Origin: Candidatus Poseidoniaceae archaeon
GTDB lineage: Archaea; Thermoplasmatota; Poseidoniia; Poseidoniales; Poseidoniaceae
Direction of reading: 5' to 3'
NCBI GenBank assembly: GCA_013330925.1
Contig: DUHJ01000157.1
Span: forward strand, 1 to 6,265
Length of the DNA: 6,265 nucleotides
The position numbers and the translations under genes were made by a program. Position 1 is the stretch's first letter. Every line of letters begins with the position of its first letter. Positions 1 through 5,877 of the stretch are shown one piece after another. Under the pieces are notes generated by a model. It ran no database searches. It saw nothing but the letters and a program-made list of their open reading frames with translations, and was not told the origin of the DNA.

Positions 1-248
1 CGCAGGCCGAGGCCTTCCTCGACGTCGCCAAGGAAGAAGGCCTGCCCATGCAGATCTTCGGCATCCGTCGCAACGCCCGTGATTACCGATCGTGGACCTA
101 CGTTGATGCGCACCGGGATGACCTGCCCATGACCGTCGAGAACATCGCGTTCGCGGTGGACCTGTCGATGCAGCCGCACCTGACCGAGGACAACGTTCGC
201 GTCATGGGCCGCGTGGTGCTCGAGGTCCTCGACCACGTGTTGGCGTGA
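1..248 (+). CDS. DegT/DnrJ/EryC1/StrS-like aminotransferase, C-terminal fragment
   Basis: This is the last 81 codons of a gene that begins before the window; the reading frame enters at base 3 and stops with TGA at 246-248. The fragment reads as the C-terminal small domain of a PLP-dependent sugar aminotransferase: AEAFLDVAKEEGLP, then FGIRRNARDY, a WTYVDAHRDDLPMT segment, and finally a DLSMQPHLTEDN stretch before the last helix. The order 'LP-x-T ... polar-P-x-LT-x-x-D/Q' is what the DegT/DnrJ/EryC1/StrS family usually shows near its end. The catalytic lysine and PLP-binding residues lie outside the window, so activity cannot be confirmed. Enzymes of this family convert keto-sugar nucleotides to amino sugars, which suits the polysaccharide genes that follow on the same strand, 80 bases away. 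Another fold-type I aminotransferase is possible. Confidence 0.6.
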   Translation, partial: QAEAFLDVAKEEGLPMQIFGIRRNARDYRSWTYVDAHRDDLPMTVENIAFAVDLSMQPHLTEDNVRVMGRVVLEVLDHVLA

Positions 249-328
249 GCCGCCCCTGTCGGTGAAGGTAGGACGCCATCACCATCAAACCGGGCCAACC
301 CTTCGGACGACCTACATCGGGTGGAGCC

Positions 329-1663
329 ATGAGGATCGTCTGGGCCAGCGTGCGGGACCTCGCCCATGACCTGAGCGCCACCACGCAACGCGCGTTGATC
401 ACCGGTCTGGCCAAACACGGCCATGACGTGACCTTCCTCGGTCCCGGAATGAACCCGGAGGCCATCGAAGGCGTCGAGCATCTGACCCTGAACATCACGG
501 CTCGGCAAGGCCGTCGCAGCCGCGCCATTGCTGACGCCGTCATCGCGCGGTGGCCAGACCTGCAGGCCCCGGACATCGTGCTGGTCGAATGGCCTCTGGC
601 CAAGCGCATGCTCCGCTCAGGGGTCTTGGACGGCGTCCCGTGGATGCTTGTCGACCGCAGTCCTCCGGCCGATGCAGGCCTGCTCGCCCGCCTCCACTGG
701 TTCGTTTGGCGTCGGGCTTGGCGCATGGCCCGAAAGGCCAGTCGTGGAGAAGAGGGGCCTGTGGGCACCGTCGTGAGCCCCGCTCACGCGCGCCACGTTC
801 AGGCCTTCACCAAACTCAACGACGACCAGGTCGTAGTGCTCCCAGCAGGCGTGAATCTGCGCCGCTTCATTCCCGGCGCGGAGCGCCGCTCAACGGAGCG
901 GACCCTGCACCTGGTGTATCACGGACGTCTGGACCGAAACCGTGGGGTGCTGGTCCTTCCGATGCTCCATCAGAAAGCCGTCAACGCCGGTCTGGAGGTG
1001 ACGTTGACCCTCATTGGGGAGGGCGATGCGCTGCCCGCCTTGACCAAGATGGCGAAGGCCACGGATGACATTCACGTGCTTGGGCGGCTGCCTCAGGACG
1101 AGTTGGCGCACCGTTTGGGCACCTCTCACCTCGGCCTGCTTCCCATGCCTGAACATCGGGCATGGTCGTTGGCCAGTCCGCTCAAGCGCTCGGAATACCT
1201 CGCTTCAGGCATGATGGTGATCGGTCTGGACCACGAAGGCCACCGCCTCCCTGAGGACGTCCCGTTCATGCATCTGTTTGCCAAAGAGGACCTCCATGAC
1301 GGGGCCATCGCATTGCTCAAACAGATGGCCAAAGACCCCTCCATGTACCCCGATGGAAAACGTGCGGCACGCCATTACGCCGAAGCGCATCTCGGCTGGG
1401 AGCACAGCGTGCTGGCCCTGCATGAAGCCCTCGAGCAGCGTGCAGCGGCCAAGGTCCCCACGACGAAAGCCGTGCCCGGTGTCGCAGACGAAGTGCCGCA
1501 AGCGCCACATCCAGTGGAGGAAGCACAAGCTGGCCCTGCAGAGGTGACCTCGGAGGTGGTGCCCGAGACCAAGCTCGAAGCGGTGGTTGAACCGGCACCA
1601 GAGGTCGAGGCAGCGCCGGTGCACGTGGATGAGGCCGAGCCGCGCATGCGTCGGAAAATCTGA
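329..1663 (+). CDS. GT-B glycosyltransferase, GT4-like, with long Ala/Pro/Glu-rich tail
   Basis: A 444-residue protein with the layout of a GT4-type retaining glycosyltransferase, which moves a sugar from a nucleotide donor to a growing glycan in the cytoplasm. Residues 1-40 form the first Rossmann element (MRIVWAS, then GLAKHGHDVTFLGPG). The second domain shows VLPAGVNLRRF (170-180), YHGRLDRNRG (197-206), LIGEGDALPAL (228-238), HVLGRLPQDEL (249-259) and SPLKRSEYLASGMMVIG (283-299), the family's donor-binding region. Glu289 matches the second Glu of the E-x7-E motif; the first position is Leu281, as in many divergent members. Residues about 372-444 are low-complexity Ala/Pro/Glu/Val, probably disordered, ending in RMRRKI; no membrane segment is seen. 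ATG 329 is the first start after an in-frame TAG at 269-271. The ribosome site is weak: GGAG at 323-326 is only two bases away. Donor and acceptor cannot be assigned. Confidence 0.85.
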   Translation: MRIVWASVRDLAHDLSATTQRALITGLAKHGHDVTFLGPGMNPEAIEGVEHLTLNITARQGRRSRAIADAVIARWPDLQAPDIVLVEWPLAKRMLRSGVLDGVPWMLVDRSPPADAGLLARLHWFVWRRAWRMARKASRGEEGPVGTVVSPAHARHVQAFTKLNDDQVVVLPAGVNLRRFIPGAERRSTERTLHLVYHGRLDRNRGVLVLPMLHQKAVNAGLEVTLTLIGEGDALPALTKMAKATDDIHVLGRLPQDELAHRLGTSHLGLLPMPEHRAWSLASPLKRSEYLASGMMVIGLDHEGHRLPEDVPFMHLFAKEDLHDGAIALLKQMAKDPSMYPDGKRAARHYAEAHLGWEHSVLALHEALEQRAAAKVPTTKAVPGVADEVPQAPHPVEEAQAGPAEVTSEVVPETKLEAVVEPAPEVEAAPVHVDEAEPRMRRKI

Positions 1664-1667
1664 GTCA
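1661..1667. other. Interlocked convergent stop codons (TGA-G-TCA)
   Basis: The glycosyltransferase stop TGA (1661-1663) and the complement of the dehydrogenase stop (1665-1667) are one base apart and form a 7-base palindrome. Neither strand shows a hairpin followed by a T-run near it, so no intergenic terminator exists. The two transcripts probably run into each other's coding region and overlap antisense at their 3' ends. Confidence 0.85.
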
Positions 1668-2978
1668 GGGCCGTCCGACCGCATGGACCTGCCAACCGGC
1701 ATTGGCCAAGTGCTCGAGGTCAAGCACGCGCCGTCCGTCGTACAGGATGGGCGTACGCATGCGAGAGTGGAGGGCCGTCCAATCGGCTTCCAAGCAGGCC
1801 TTGTGAGCGGTGACGAGCACCACCAGATCGTACCCTTCGGCTTCCTCAAGGCTGGCGTGGACGGTCACGCCGTCCATCAGGGGCTCGTCGAGGTGCGGGT
1901 CCCACGTGCCCACACGGACGCCTTTCTCCAGCAGGGCATCGGCCAAGGGTTCGGCAGGCGTCTCGCGCGGATCGCCGACTTCGGCCTTGTAGGACCAGCC
2001 CATGAGCAACACGCGGGCGTCCTTCGCCGGAACTTCGGCTTGATACAACAGGTCACGGATCACGCCGGCCACGTGCACGGGCATGGAGCGGTTCACCGCA
2101 CGGGCGGCGGTGATGAGGTTCGCGGGCACGCCGACGTTGGAGGCCCGCTGAATCATGTAATACGGGTCCACAGGGATACAGTGGCCTCCGACGCCCACGC
2201 CGGGGGTGTAGCGGTGGAAGTTCCACTTCGTGGCCGCGGCGGAAAGGACGTCCTCGACGTCCACCCCGAGCGCGGGGAAAATGCGGGCCAGTTCGTTGAC
2301 CAAGGCGATGTTCAGATCGCGCTGCACGTTTTCGATGACCTTGGCCGCTTCCGCGACTTCCAAACGTCCGACGTAGCGGACGTCTTCGCTGGTGAGTTGC
2401 GCGTACAGGCCCACCAAGGCTTGCCCCACGTCCGCATCGACGCAGCCAATGACGCGGGCCACGGAACGCACGCCGTGGGCAGGATCGCCCGGATTGAAGC
2501 GCTCAGGGCAGTACGCGATGGTGACGTCCACGCCTTGCTTCAGCCCGAGTTCTTCAAGCAGCGGCAACCACGTTTCTGCGGTCACGCCTGGGTACACCGT
2601 CGACTCCAACACGACCACCGTGTTGGTGCCACCCGGAAGGGCCTCAAACACGGCCCGGCCGGCGGATTCCACGTAACTGAGGTCGGGTTGGAGGTCATGC
2701 GTGACGGGCGTCGGCACGGTCACCAGCACCACGTCGCAGTGAGGCACCGCCTCGGCCGTCGAGGTGGTGACGTGCCAGCGGGGCGTGCCAGGTGCGGGGA
2801 CAAGATCGTCCACGTCCGGATCGCCGGTGGGGTTGCGGCCCTCACGGACCATCGCCACGGTCCGCTCTGAGATGTCGACGCCCCAGACCTCGAATCCGGC
2901 ATCGAGGAAGCCGATGGCGGTCGGCAGGCCGACGTAGCCGAGCCCGATGACGCCCACGGTGGTCGAGGCTGCCTCCAT
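1665..2978 (-). CDS. UDP-N-acetylhexosamine 6-dehydrogenase (WbpA/TviB-type nucleotide sugar dehydrogenase)
   Basis: A 437-residue NAD-dependent dehydrogenase that oxidises C6 of a UDP-sugar to a uronic acid in two steps, supplying an acidic residue for a surface glycan. The N-terminal NAD-binding Rossmann motif is GLGYVG (12-17). ESTVYPGVT (125-133) and YCPERFNPGD (156-165) are family motifs. AAKVIEN (211-217) carries the conserved Lys213 and Asn217. GVGGHCIPVDPYY (262-274) holds the catalytic Cys267. The C-terminal domain has SYKAEVGDPRETP (329-341). The pairing of ENVQRDLNIALVNELA with TKWNF is characteristic of the UDP-GlcNAc/GalNAc dehydrogenases (WbpA, TviB, WbpO) rather than UDP-glucose dehydrogenases; exact substrate is inferred. 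The ATG at 2978 is chosen because it lies 11 residues before the Rossmann glycines. A TTG at 3050 would add 24 residues with no family counterpart. No clear Shine-Dalgarno precedes it; a small hairpin does. Transcribed opposite to both flanking genes. Confidence 0.9.
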   Translation of the reverse strand: MEAASTTVGVIGLGYVGLPTAIGFLDAGFEVWGVDISERTVAMVREGRNPTGDPDVDDLVPAPGTPRWHVTTSTAEAVPHCDVVLVTVPTPVTHDLQPDLSYVESAGRAVFEALPGGTNTVVVLESTVYPGVTAETWLPLLEELGLKQGVDVTIAYCPERFNPGDPAHGVRSVARVIGCVDADVGQALVGLYAQLTSEDVRYVGRLEVAEAAKVIENVQRDLNIALVNELARIFPALGVDVEDVLSAAATKWNFHRYTPGVGVGGHCIPVDPYYMIQRASNVGVPANLITAARAVNRSMPVHVAGVIRDLLYQAEVPAKDARVLLMGWSYKAEVGDPRETPAEPLADALLEKGVRVGTWDPHLDEPLMDGVTVHASLEEAEGYDLVVLVTAHKACLEADWTALHSRMRTPILYDGRRVLDLEHLANAGWQVHAVGRP

Positions 2979-3126
2979 GCGGCGGGCTGTTCCCCGCGCC
3001 GTTTGAAGGGGTCGGTGGCCCGGCGAAATTCTGACGGCTTCCCCCAGCAACCACCGAGCCGCAGAACACGGGGCAGCCCATGCAACCCTGCGAACGCTTC
3101 ATGTCCCAAAGCAACCGCACCCCAGC
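2979..3126. promoter_or_regulatory. Divergent intergenic region between dehydrogenase and export permease
   Basis: These 148 bases separate two genes that point away from each other, so they must contain start signals for both. No confident -35/-10 pair is visible. On the minus strand TTCAAA (3007-3002) is centred about 26 bases before the dehydrogenase ATG, where an archaeal TATA box would sit for a leaderless mRNA; this is a weak match. A 5-base-pair hairpin (arms 2982-2986 and 2993-2997) lies 3 bases before that ATG. No ribosome site is seen before the permease ATG on the plus strand. Confidence 0.4.
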
Positions 3127-3957
3127 ATGGGTCGGGAGGTGATCATCACCGGTGGCCGACCAAACCCCTTCGCAGCCCCACGCCTGATGGTCGGCCGTCT
3201 TCTCCAACACCGCAGGCTGGTGCGCCATTTGGTGGTCCGAGACCTGAAGGTGACCTACCATGGCACGATCATCGGCTACGGATGGACGATGCTTGAGCCG
3301 CTGCTGCTGACCGCGGTCTATTGGGCCGTGTTCGCGCTCTTGCGCGGGAACGAGGACCCGCTTTTCGTGCTCGAAATTTTGCTTGGGGTGCTTGTCTATG
3401 GCTTGTTTTCCAAAACCATCTCCCAAACCACGACCGGGCTTGTGACTTATGCAGGATTGATCAAACAAACGTCCGTCCCAAGAGAGGTCTTTCTCTGGTC
3501 AGGAGGTGCCTTCCAAACCCTGCGTTTCTTCCTTTCTTGCTTGGTGATTCCTCCAACCATGCTGGTGCTTGGGGTTGACGTTGAATGGACCATTTTGCTC
3601 CTTCCGATCATCGCCATCCCAACACTGGCCCTAGGGATGGGCCTCGGGCTGATCGGTGCCGTATTGCACACCCACATTCGCGACACTGCGCACGTCGTGG
3701 GCATCCTCACCCGCGCCGGATTCTTCCTCTCCGGGGTCTTCTTTGGCATGCGCCACATCGATCCTGTTCATCACGATCTGTTCGCCTTGAATCCGGTGGC
3801 CATCCTGATCGAAATGTCTCGATCCGCGATGACGGGGGACACGTCGTTGCTTGAAGTCGAATGGGTGGCGCGGACCCTCATCGTCTCCGCCACCGTCCTC
3901 GTCCTGGGCGCCATCGTCTTCGTTCGGCGAGAGGCGGAAGCCGTGAAACATCTGTGA
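3127..3957 (+). CDS. ABC-2 type polysaccharide export permease (Wzm/TagG-like)
   Basis: A 276-residue integral membrane protein, normal length for the permease subunit of an ABC exporter that flips lipid-linked polysaccharide across the cytoplasmic membrane. The cytosolic N-terminal helix and family signature are at 38-58 (RDLKVTYHGTIIGYGWTMLEP in two overlapping parts: RDLKVTYHG, then IGYGWTMLEP). About six hydrophobic segments follow, near 55-72, 82-97, 129-147, 154-179, 188-205 and 247-266. TSVPREVF (115-122) and LNPVAILIEMSR (221-232) are further typical stretches. ATG 3127 is supported by the N-terminal EVIITGGRP segment, which resembles the start of many family members, though no ribosome site precedes it; ATG 3187 is the next in-frame option. 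It is followed 9 bases later by its ATPase, so the two are co-transcribed. Part of the gene is markedly poorer in GC than the neighbours (about 49% over 3361-3540). Confidence 0.9.
   Translation: MGREVIITGGRPNPFAAPRLMVGRLLQHRRLVRHLVVRDLKVTYHGTIIGYGWTMLEPLLLTAVYWAVFALLRGNEDPLFVLEILLGVLVYGLFSKTISQTTTGLVTYAGLIKQTSVPREVFLWSGGAFQTLRFFLSCLVIPPTMLVLGVDVEWTILLLPIIAIPTLALGMGLGLIGAVLHTHIRDTAHVVGILTRAGFFLSGVFFGMRHIDPVHHDLFALNPVAILIEMSRSAMTGDTSLLEVEWVARTLIVSATVLVLGAIVFVRREAEAVKHL
3138..3150. repeat. 13-base palindrome with anti-16S-like sequence at permease 5' end
   Basis: GGTGAT-C-ATCACC is a perfect 6-1-6 inverted repeat just inside the permease gene; the adjoining CACCGGTG (3147-3154) is a second, overlapping perfect palindrome. 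The stretch GGAGGTGATC (3135-3144) is a 10-base complement to the usual 16S rRNA 3' end. It encodes residues Glu4 to Gly9, so it may be coincidence, or it may be an operator or translational control site. No in-frame start sits at a proper distance downstream. Confidence 0.35.
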
Positions 3958-3962
3958 GGTGA
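3956..3962 (+). promoter_or_regulatory. Ribosome binding site of the ABC ATPase
   Basis: GAGGTGA overlaps the permease stop codon and sits 4 bases before ATG 3967. It is a 7-base perfect complement to the 16S anti-Shine-Dalgarno region and the best ribosome site among the complete genes here. Its overlap with the upstream stop suggests translational coupling of the ATPase to the permease. Confidence 0.8.
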
Positions 3963-3966
3963 AAGC

Positions 3967-4710
3967 ATGGGCGTGATTCAATTCCAAAACGTCACCCTCG
4001 ATTTTCCCGTCAAGGGCGGAGCTCCCACTTACCTGAAAGAGCAGGTGACCGGGCGCTTCCGGAAAGAAGGACGGAAGCGTCGCTTTCGTGCCCTCGATGC
4101 GGTGAACCTCGACGTGGAACGCGGGGAAATCCTCGGCATCGTCGGTCCCAATGGAGCAGGGAAATCGACCATTCTTCGCCTGATCGCCGGCATCTATCGC
4201 CCCAATGAAGGCATCATCCGCACCAGCGGCCGTTGCGTCCTTCTCGCCGGAATCGGCACCGGTTTCCAAGGCCATCTCAGCGGTCGTGAGAACATCAAAC
4301 TCAACGGCAGCATCCTCGGTTTGACCGACCGTGAGGTGACCGAGCGCATGGAGGGAATCATTGCGTTCAGCGAATTGGGCGAGCACATCGACCAACCCAT
4401 TCGGACCTATTCCATGGGCATGAAAGCACGGCTTGGATTCGCGGTGGCCGCTCACCTTGAACCAGAAGTCCTGCTGATCGACGAGGTCATGGCCGTCGGA
4501 GACGCCGCCTTCCGTCGCAAATGCCAGGCACGCATCCGCGAGATGGTCAGCGGCGACACCACGGTGGTCATCGTCAGCCACAACATGAACACGGTCGCGT
4601 CCTTTTGCGACCGCGCTTTGTGCATCCATCACGGCAAAGTCGTGTCTGGACCTGGCCCAGTTAAGCACGCGATTGGAATGTACGAGACCATCCTCGCCGA
4701 AGAGGAATGA
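3967..4710 (+). CDS. ABC exporter ATPase (Wzt/TagH/KpsT-like), short form
   Basis: A 247-residue nucleotide-binding subunit that powers the permease encoded just upstream. All ABC motifs are in place: Walker A GPNGAGKST (60-68), Q-loop around GFQGHLSG with Gln101, signature YSMGMKARLGFA (148-159), Walker B VLLIDE (168-173), D-loop region AVGD (176-179) and switch His205 in IVSHN. YS-x-GM in place of LSGGQ and the basic 25-40 insertion before the first strand pair are typical of the polysaccharide/teichoic acid exporter subfamily. It ends soon after the ATPase core, so it lacks the roughly 150-180-residue C-terminal glycan-binding domain of E. coli O9a-type Wzt; it resembles the short O-antigen, teichoic acid and capsule ATPases. 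ATG 3967 has a strong ribosome site. The stop lies three bases from the stop of the convergent next gene. Confidence 0.93.
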   Translation: MGVIQFQNVTLDFPVKGGAPTYLKEQVTGRFRKEGRKRRFRALDAVNLDVERGEILGIVGPNGAGKSTILRLIAGIYRPNEGIIRTSGRCVLLAGIGTGFQGHLSGRENIKLNGSILGLTDREVTERMEGIIAFSELGEHIDQPIRTYSMGMKARLGFAVAAHLEPEVLLIDEVMAVGDAAFRRKCQARIREMVSGDTTVVIVSHNMNTVASFCDRALCIHHGKVVSGPGPVKHAIGMYETILAEEE

Positions 4711-4716
4711 GGCTCA
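4708..4716. other. Near-abutting convergent stop codons (TGA-GGC-TCA)
   Basis: The ATPase stop (4708-4710) and the complement of the PP-loop gene stop (4714-4716) are three bases apart. As at 1661-1667 there is no hairpin with a T-run, so any terminator must lie inside the opposing coding sequence. Confidence 0.85.
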
Positions 4717-5796
4717 AGGGGCGTCAGGGAACAGGTCCTGGCCAATCAAGGCCGCATCGTCGGGCATGCGAGGAATGCTTCGCTCCATGGCCTGCTTGAC
4801 GTGGTCCCTGATCCAATCTGGAAGCAGATCAAAGGCGGGGGCATAGTGCATGGTCCACGCACTGAGGTCGTGGTTCTTCATGTGGGCCAGATCTGGAACC
4901 AGGTCCCAACGGTCGTGCTGGCCAATCCACCACAACACGTGCGTCGCGGTCTTGAGCGGGCGCTTAGCGAGGAAGGTCTGAATTTCTCGTGCATTGAGGT
5001 CGGCGGGTCGGCCGAGAAGGGTGTGCTTGTGGAAGCATTTCCAACAACGGCCACAACCGGGAAAAGATGCCCTAAGGCATGAGCTGACCACGTCACCCAA
5101 GCCTGCCTCCTGGACCAACTGGACGGTGCTGGCTTGGCTGATGCCGCCGATGGGCAGCACGATGTCCAAGCCGACGCTCGACAACAGTGGAACCCAGCGC
5201 CTCCACCAACCGCTTTCCGAAAATTCACGCCAACGGTGGCCGTGCCAAAGGTAGGTGTTGTCGATGGGCATGCCGAAAGCAATGCCGCCAAGGTCGAAAT
5301 GGTCGGCCGTCAGAATGAGGTGGACTGCACTCGCCACGTCGGTGCTGAATCCGTTAGGAAGCCGGTGATGCTGCCGAAGGATTTCATGGTTCGAAGGGAC
5401 GGAATGGACCCTTCGCCCTGCCTTTTTCAAGTGACGAAAGAGCCGATCTGCTCCACGGTGTTGAAGGTTGGATTTGAACGAACGACGGTGGTACACCAAC
5501 ACCGTGTCCTCGGGGAGCAGCGACATCGCCGCCGTGGAATCGATGCCGCCAGAAAACGCCAATCCGACCTTCTCCCCACGAGGCCGGCTCGGGGTCCATC
5601 CCTCGAGGAGGTCCTTGTGCCATGGCGACAACAAAGCCTGAGTGGCCACCATCAGCAAATCGGGATGGATGCCCGCAGCAGCCGGGCGAAACGGAAGCCT
5701 CCAGTGCACCGTTCCTTCCTTGCATGTGAAGGTCAACCTCTTCCCCTTCGCCTGCCACGACCACCGCTGGCGGTCATCGGCAAGGAGAACGAACAT
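4714..5796 (-). CDS. PP-loop (N-type ATP pyrophosphatase) protein with QueC-like cysteine cluster
   Basis: A 360-residue protein in three parts. Residues 1-75 form a strand-rich N-terminal region I do not recognise. Residues about 76-260 carry the PP-loop: KVGLAFSGGIDSTAAM, with SGGIDS at 82-87 gripping the ATP pyrophosphate, then LVYHRR (100-105) and a GGIAFGMPIDN segment (170-180). Cys240, Cys248, Cys251 and Cys254 (the last three in CGRCWKC) have spacing x7-x2-x2, almost that of the zinc site in QueC (7-cyano-7-deazaguanine synthase). Residues 260-360 form a helical, Trp-rich tail. PP-loop enzymes adenylate a carboxylate or carbonyl so that ammonia or an amine can displace AMP; amidation of a uronic acid or other precursor is plausible here, but is inference. 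An ordinary QueC is unlikely given the length (E. coli QueC is about 230 residues) and the neighbours. An in-frame TAA at 5823-5821 leaves ATG 5796 as the only ATG; no ribosome site is seen. Confidence 0.8.
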   Translation of the reverse strand: MFVLLADDRQRWSWQAKGKRLTFTCKEGTVHWRLPFRPAAAGIHPDLLMVATQALLSPWHKDLLEGWTPSRPRGEKVGLAFSGGIDSTAAMSLLPEDTVLVYHRRSFKSNLQHRGADRLFRHLKKAGRRVHSVPSNHEILRQHHRLPNGFSTDVASAVHLILTADHFDLGGIAFGMPIDNTYLWHGHRWREFSESGWWRRWVPLLSSVGLDIVLPIGGISQASTVQLVQEAGLGDVVSSCLRASFPGCGRCWKCFHKHTLLGRPADLNAREIQTFLAKRPLKTATHVLWWIGQHDRWDLVPDLAHMKNHDLSAWTMHYAPAFDLLPDWIRDHVKQAMERSIPRMPDDAALIGQDLFPDAP

Positions 5797-5877
5797 CGAC
5801 GCGAACTCGGCCCGAAGGCCTTAGACCATTACGACCCACCGCCGCGTCTGGGACGGATGGGTCCCGGAGTGGGACGT
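5797..5877. promoter_or_regulatory. Divergent intergenic region upstream of PP-loop gene and last gene
   Basis: These 81 bases lie between two genes pointing away from each other and must hold both start regions. On the minus strand TCTAAG (5824-5819) is centred about 26 bases before the PP-loop ATG, the spot for an archaeal TATA box of a leaderless mRNA; the match is poor. On the plus strand GGAG (5866-5869) serves the ATG at 5878. No bacterial -35/-10 pair is convincing. Confidence 0.35.
5809..5820 (-). repeat. Small GGCC-UUCG-GGCC hairpin before the PP-loop gene
   Basis: Read on the minus strand this is GGCC-TTCG-GGCC, a 4-base-pair stem closed by the extra-stable C(UUCG)G tetraloop, ending 12 bases before ATG 5796 and directly after an in-frame TAA. 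There is no U-run, so it is not an intrinsic terminator. It would matter to translation only if the mRNA has a leader that includes it. Confidence 0.4.

Noticed and set aside
241..278. Inverted repeat TGGCGT/ACGCCA after the aminotransferase stop, considered as a terminator
   Set aside because: The stem is only six pairs with a 26-base loop and no T-run follows.
98..768. Two minus-strand open frames (98-508 and 202-768) opposite the aminotransferase end and glycosyltransferase
   Set aside because: Both are Arg/Ser/Pro-rich shadow frames overlapping stronger coding evidence on the plus strand.
1587..2870. A 427-codon open frame on the plus strand, opposite the dehydrogenase
   Set aside because: Its product is rich in His, Arg, Gly and Val with no domain pattern, and it mirrors a gene with clear motifs on the other strand. 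Long antisense frames are expected in GC-rich genes.
2979..3050. N-terminal extension of the dehydrogenase from a TTG at 3050
   Set aside because: The 24 extra residues precede the usual start of the Rossmann fold and have no family counterpart; the ATG at 2978 gives a standard length.
3101..3142. A 13-codon open frame starting ATG TCC and overlapping the permease start, considered as a leader peptide
   Set aside because: No ribosome site precedes it and its codons show no attenuation pattern such as a run of one amino acid.
3631..4668. A 345-codon open frame on the minus strand spanning the permease and ATPase
   Set aside because: It crosses two well-supported genes on the other strand and has an acidic, His-rich low-complexity product with no recognisable fold.
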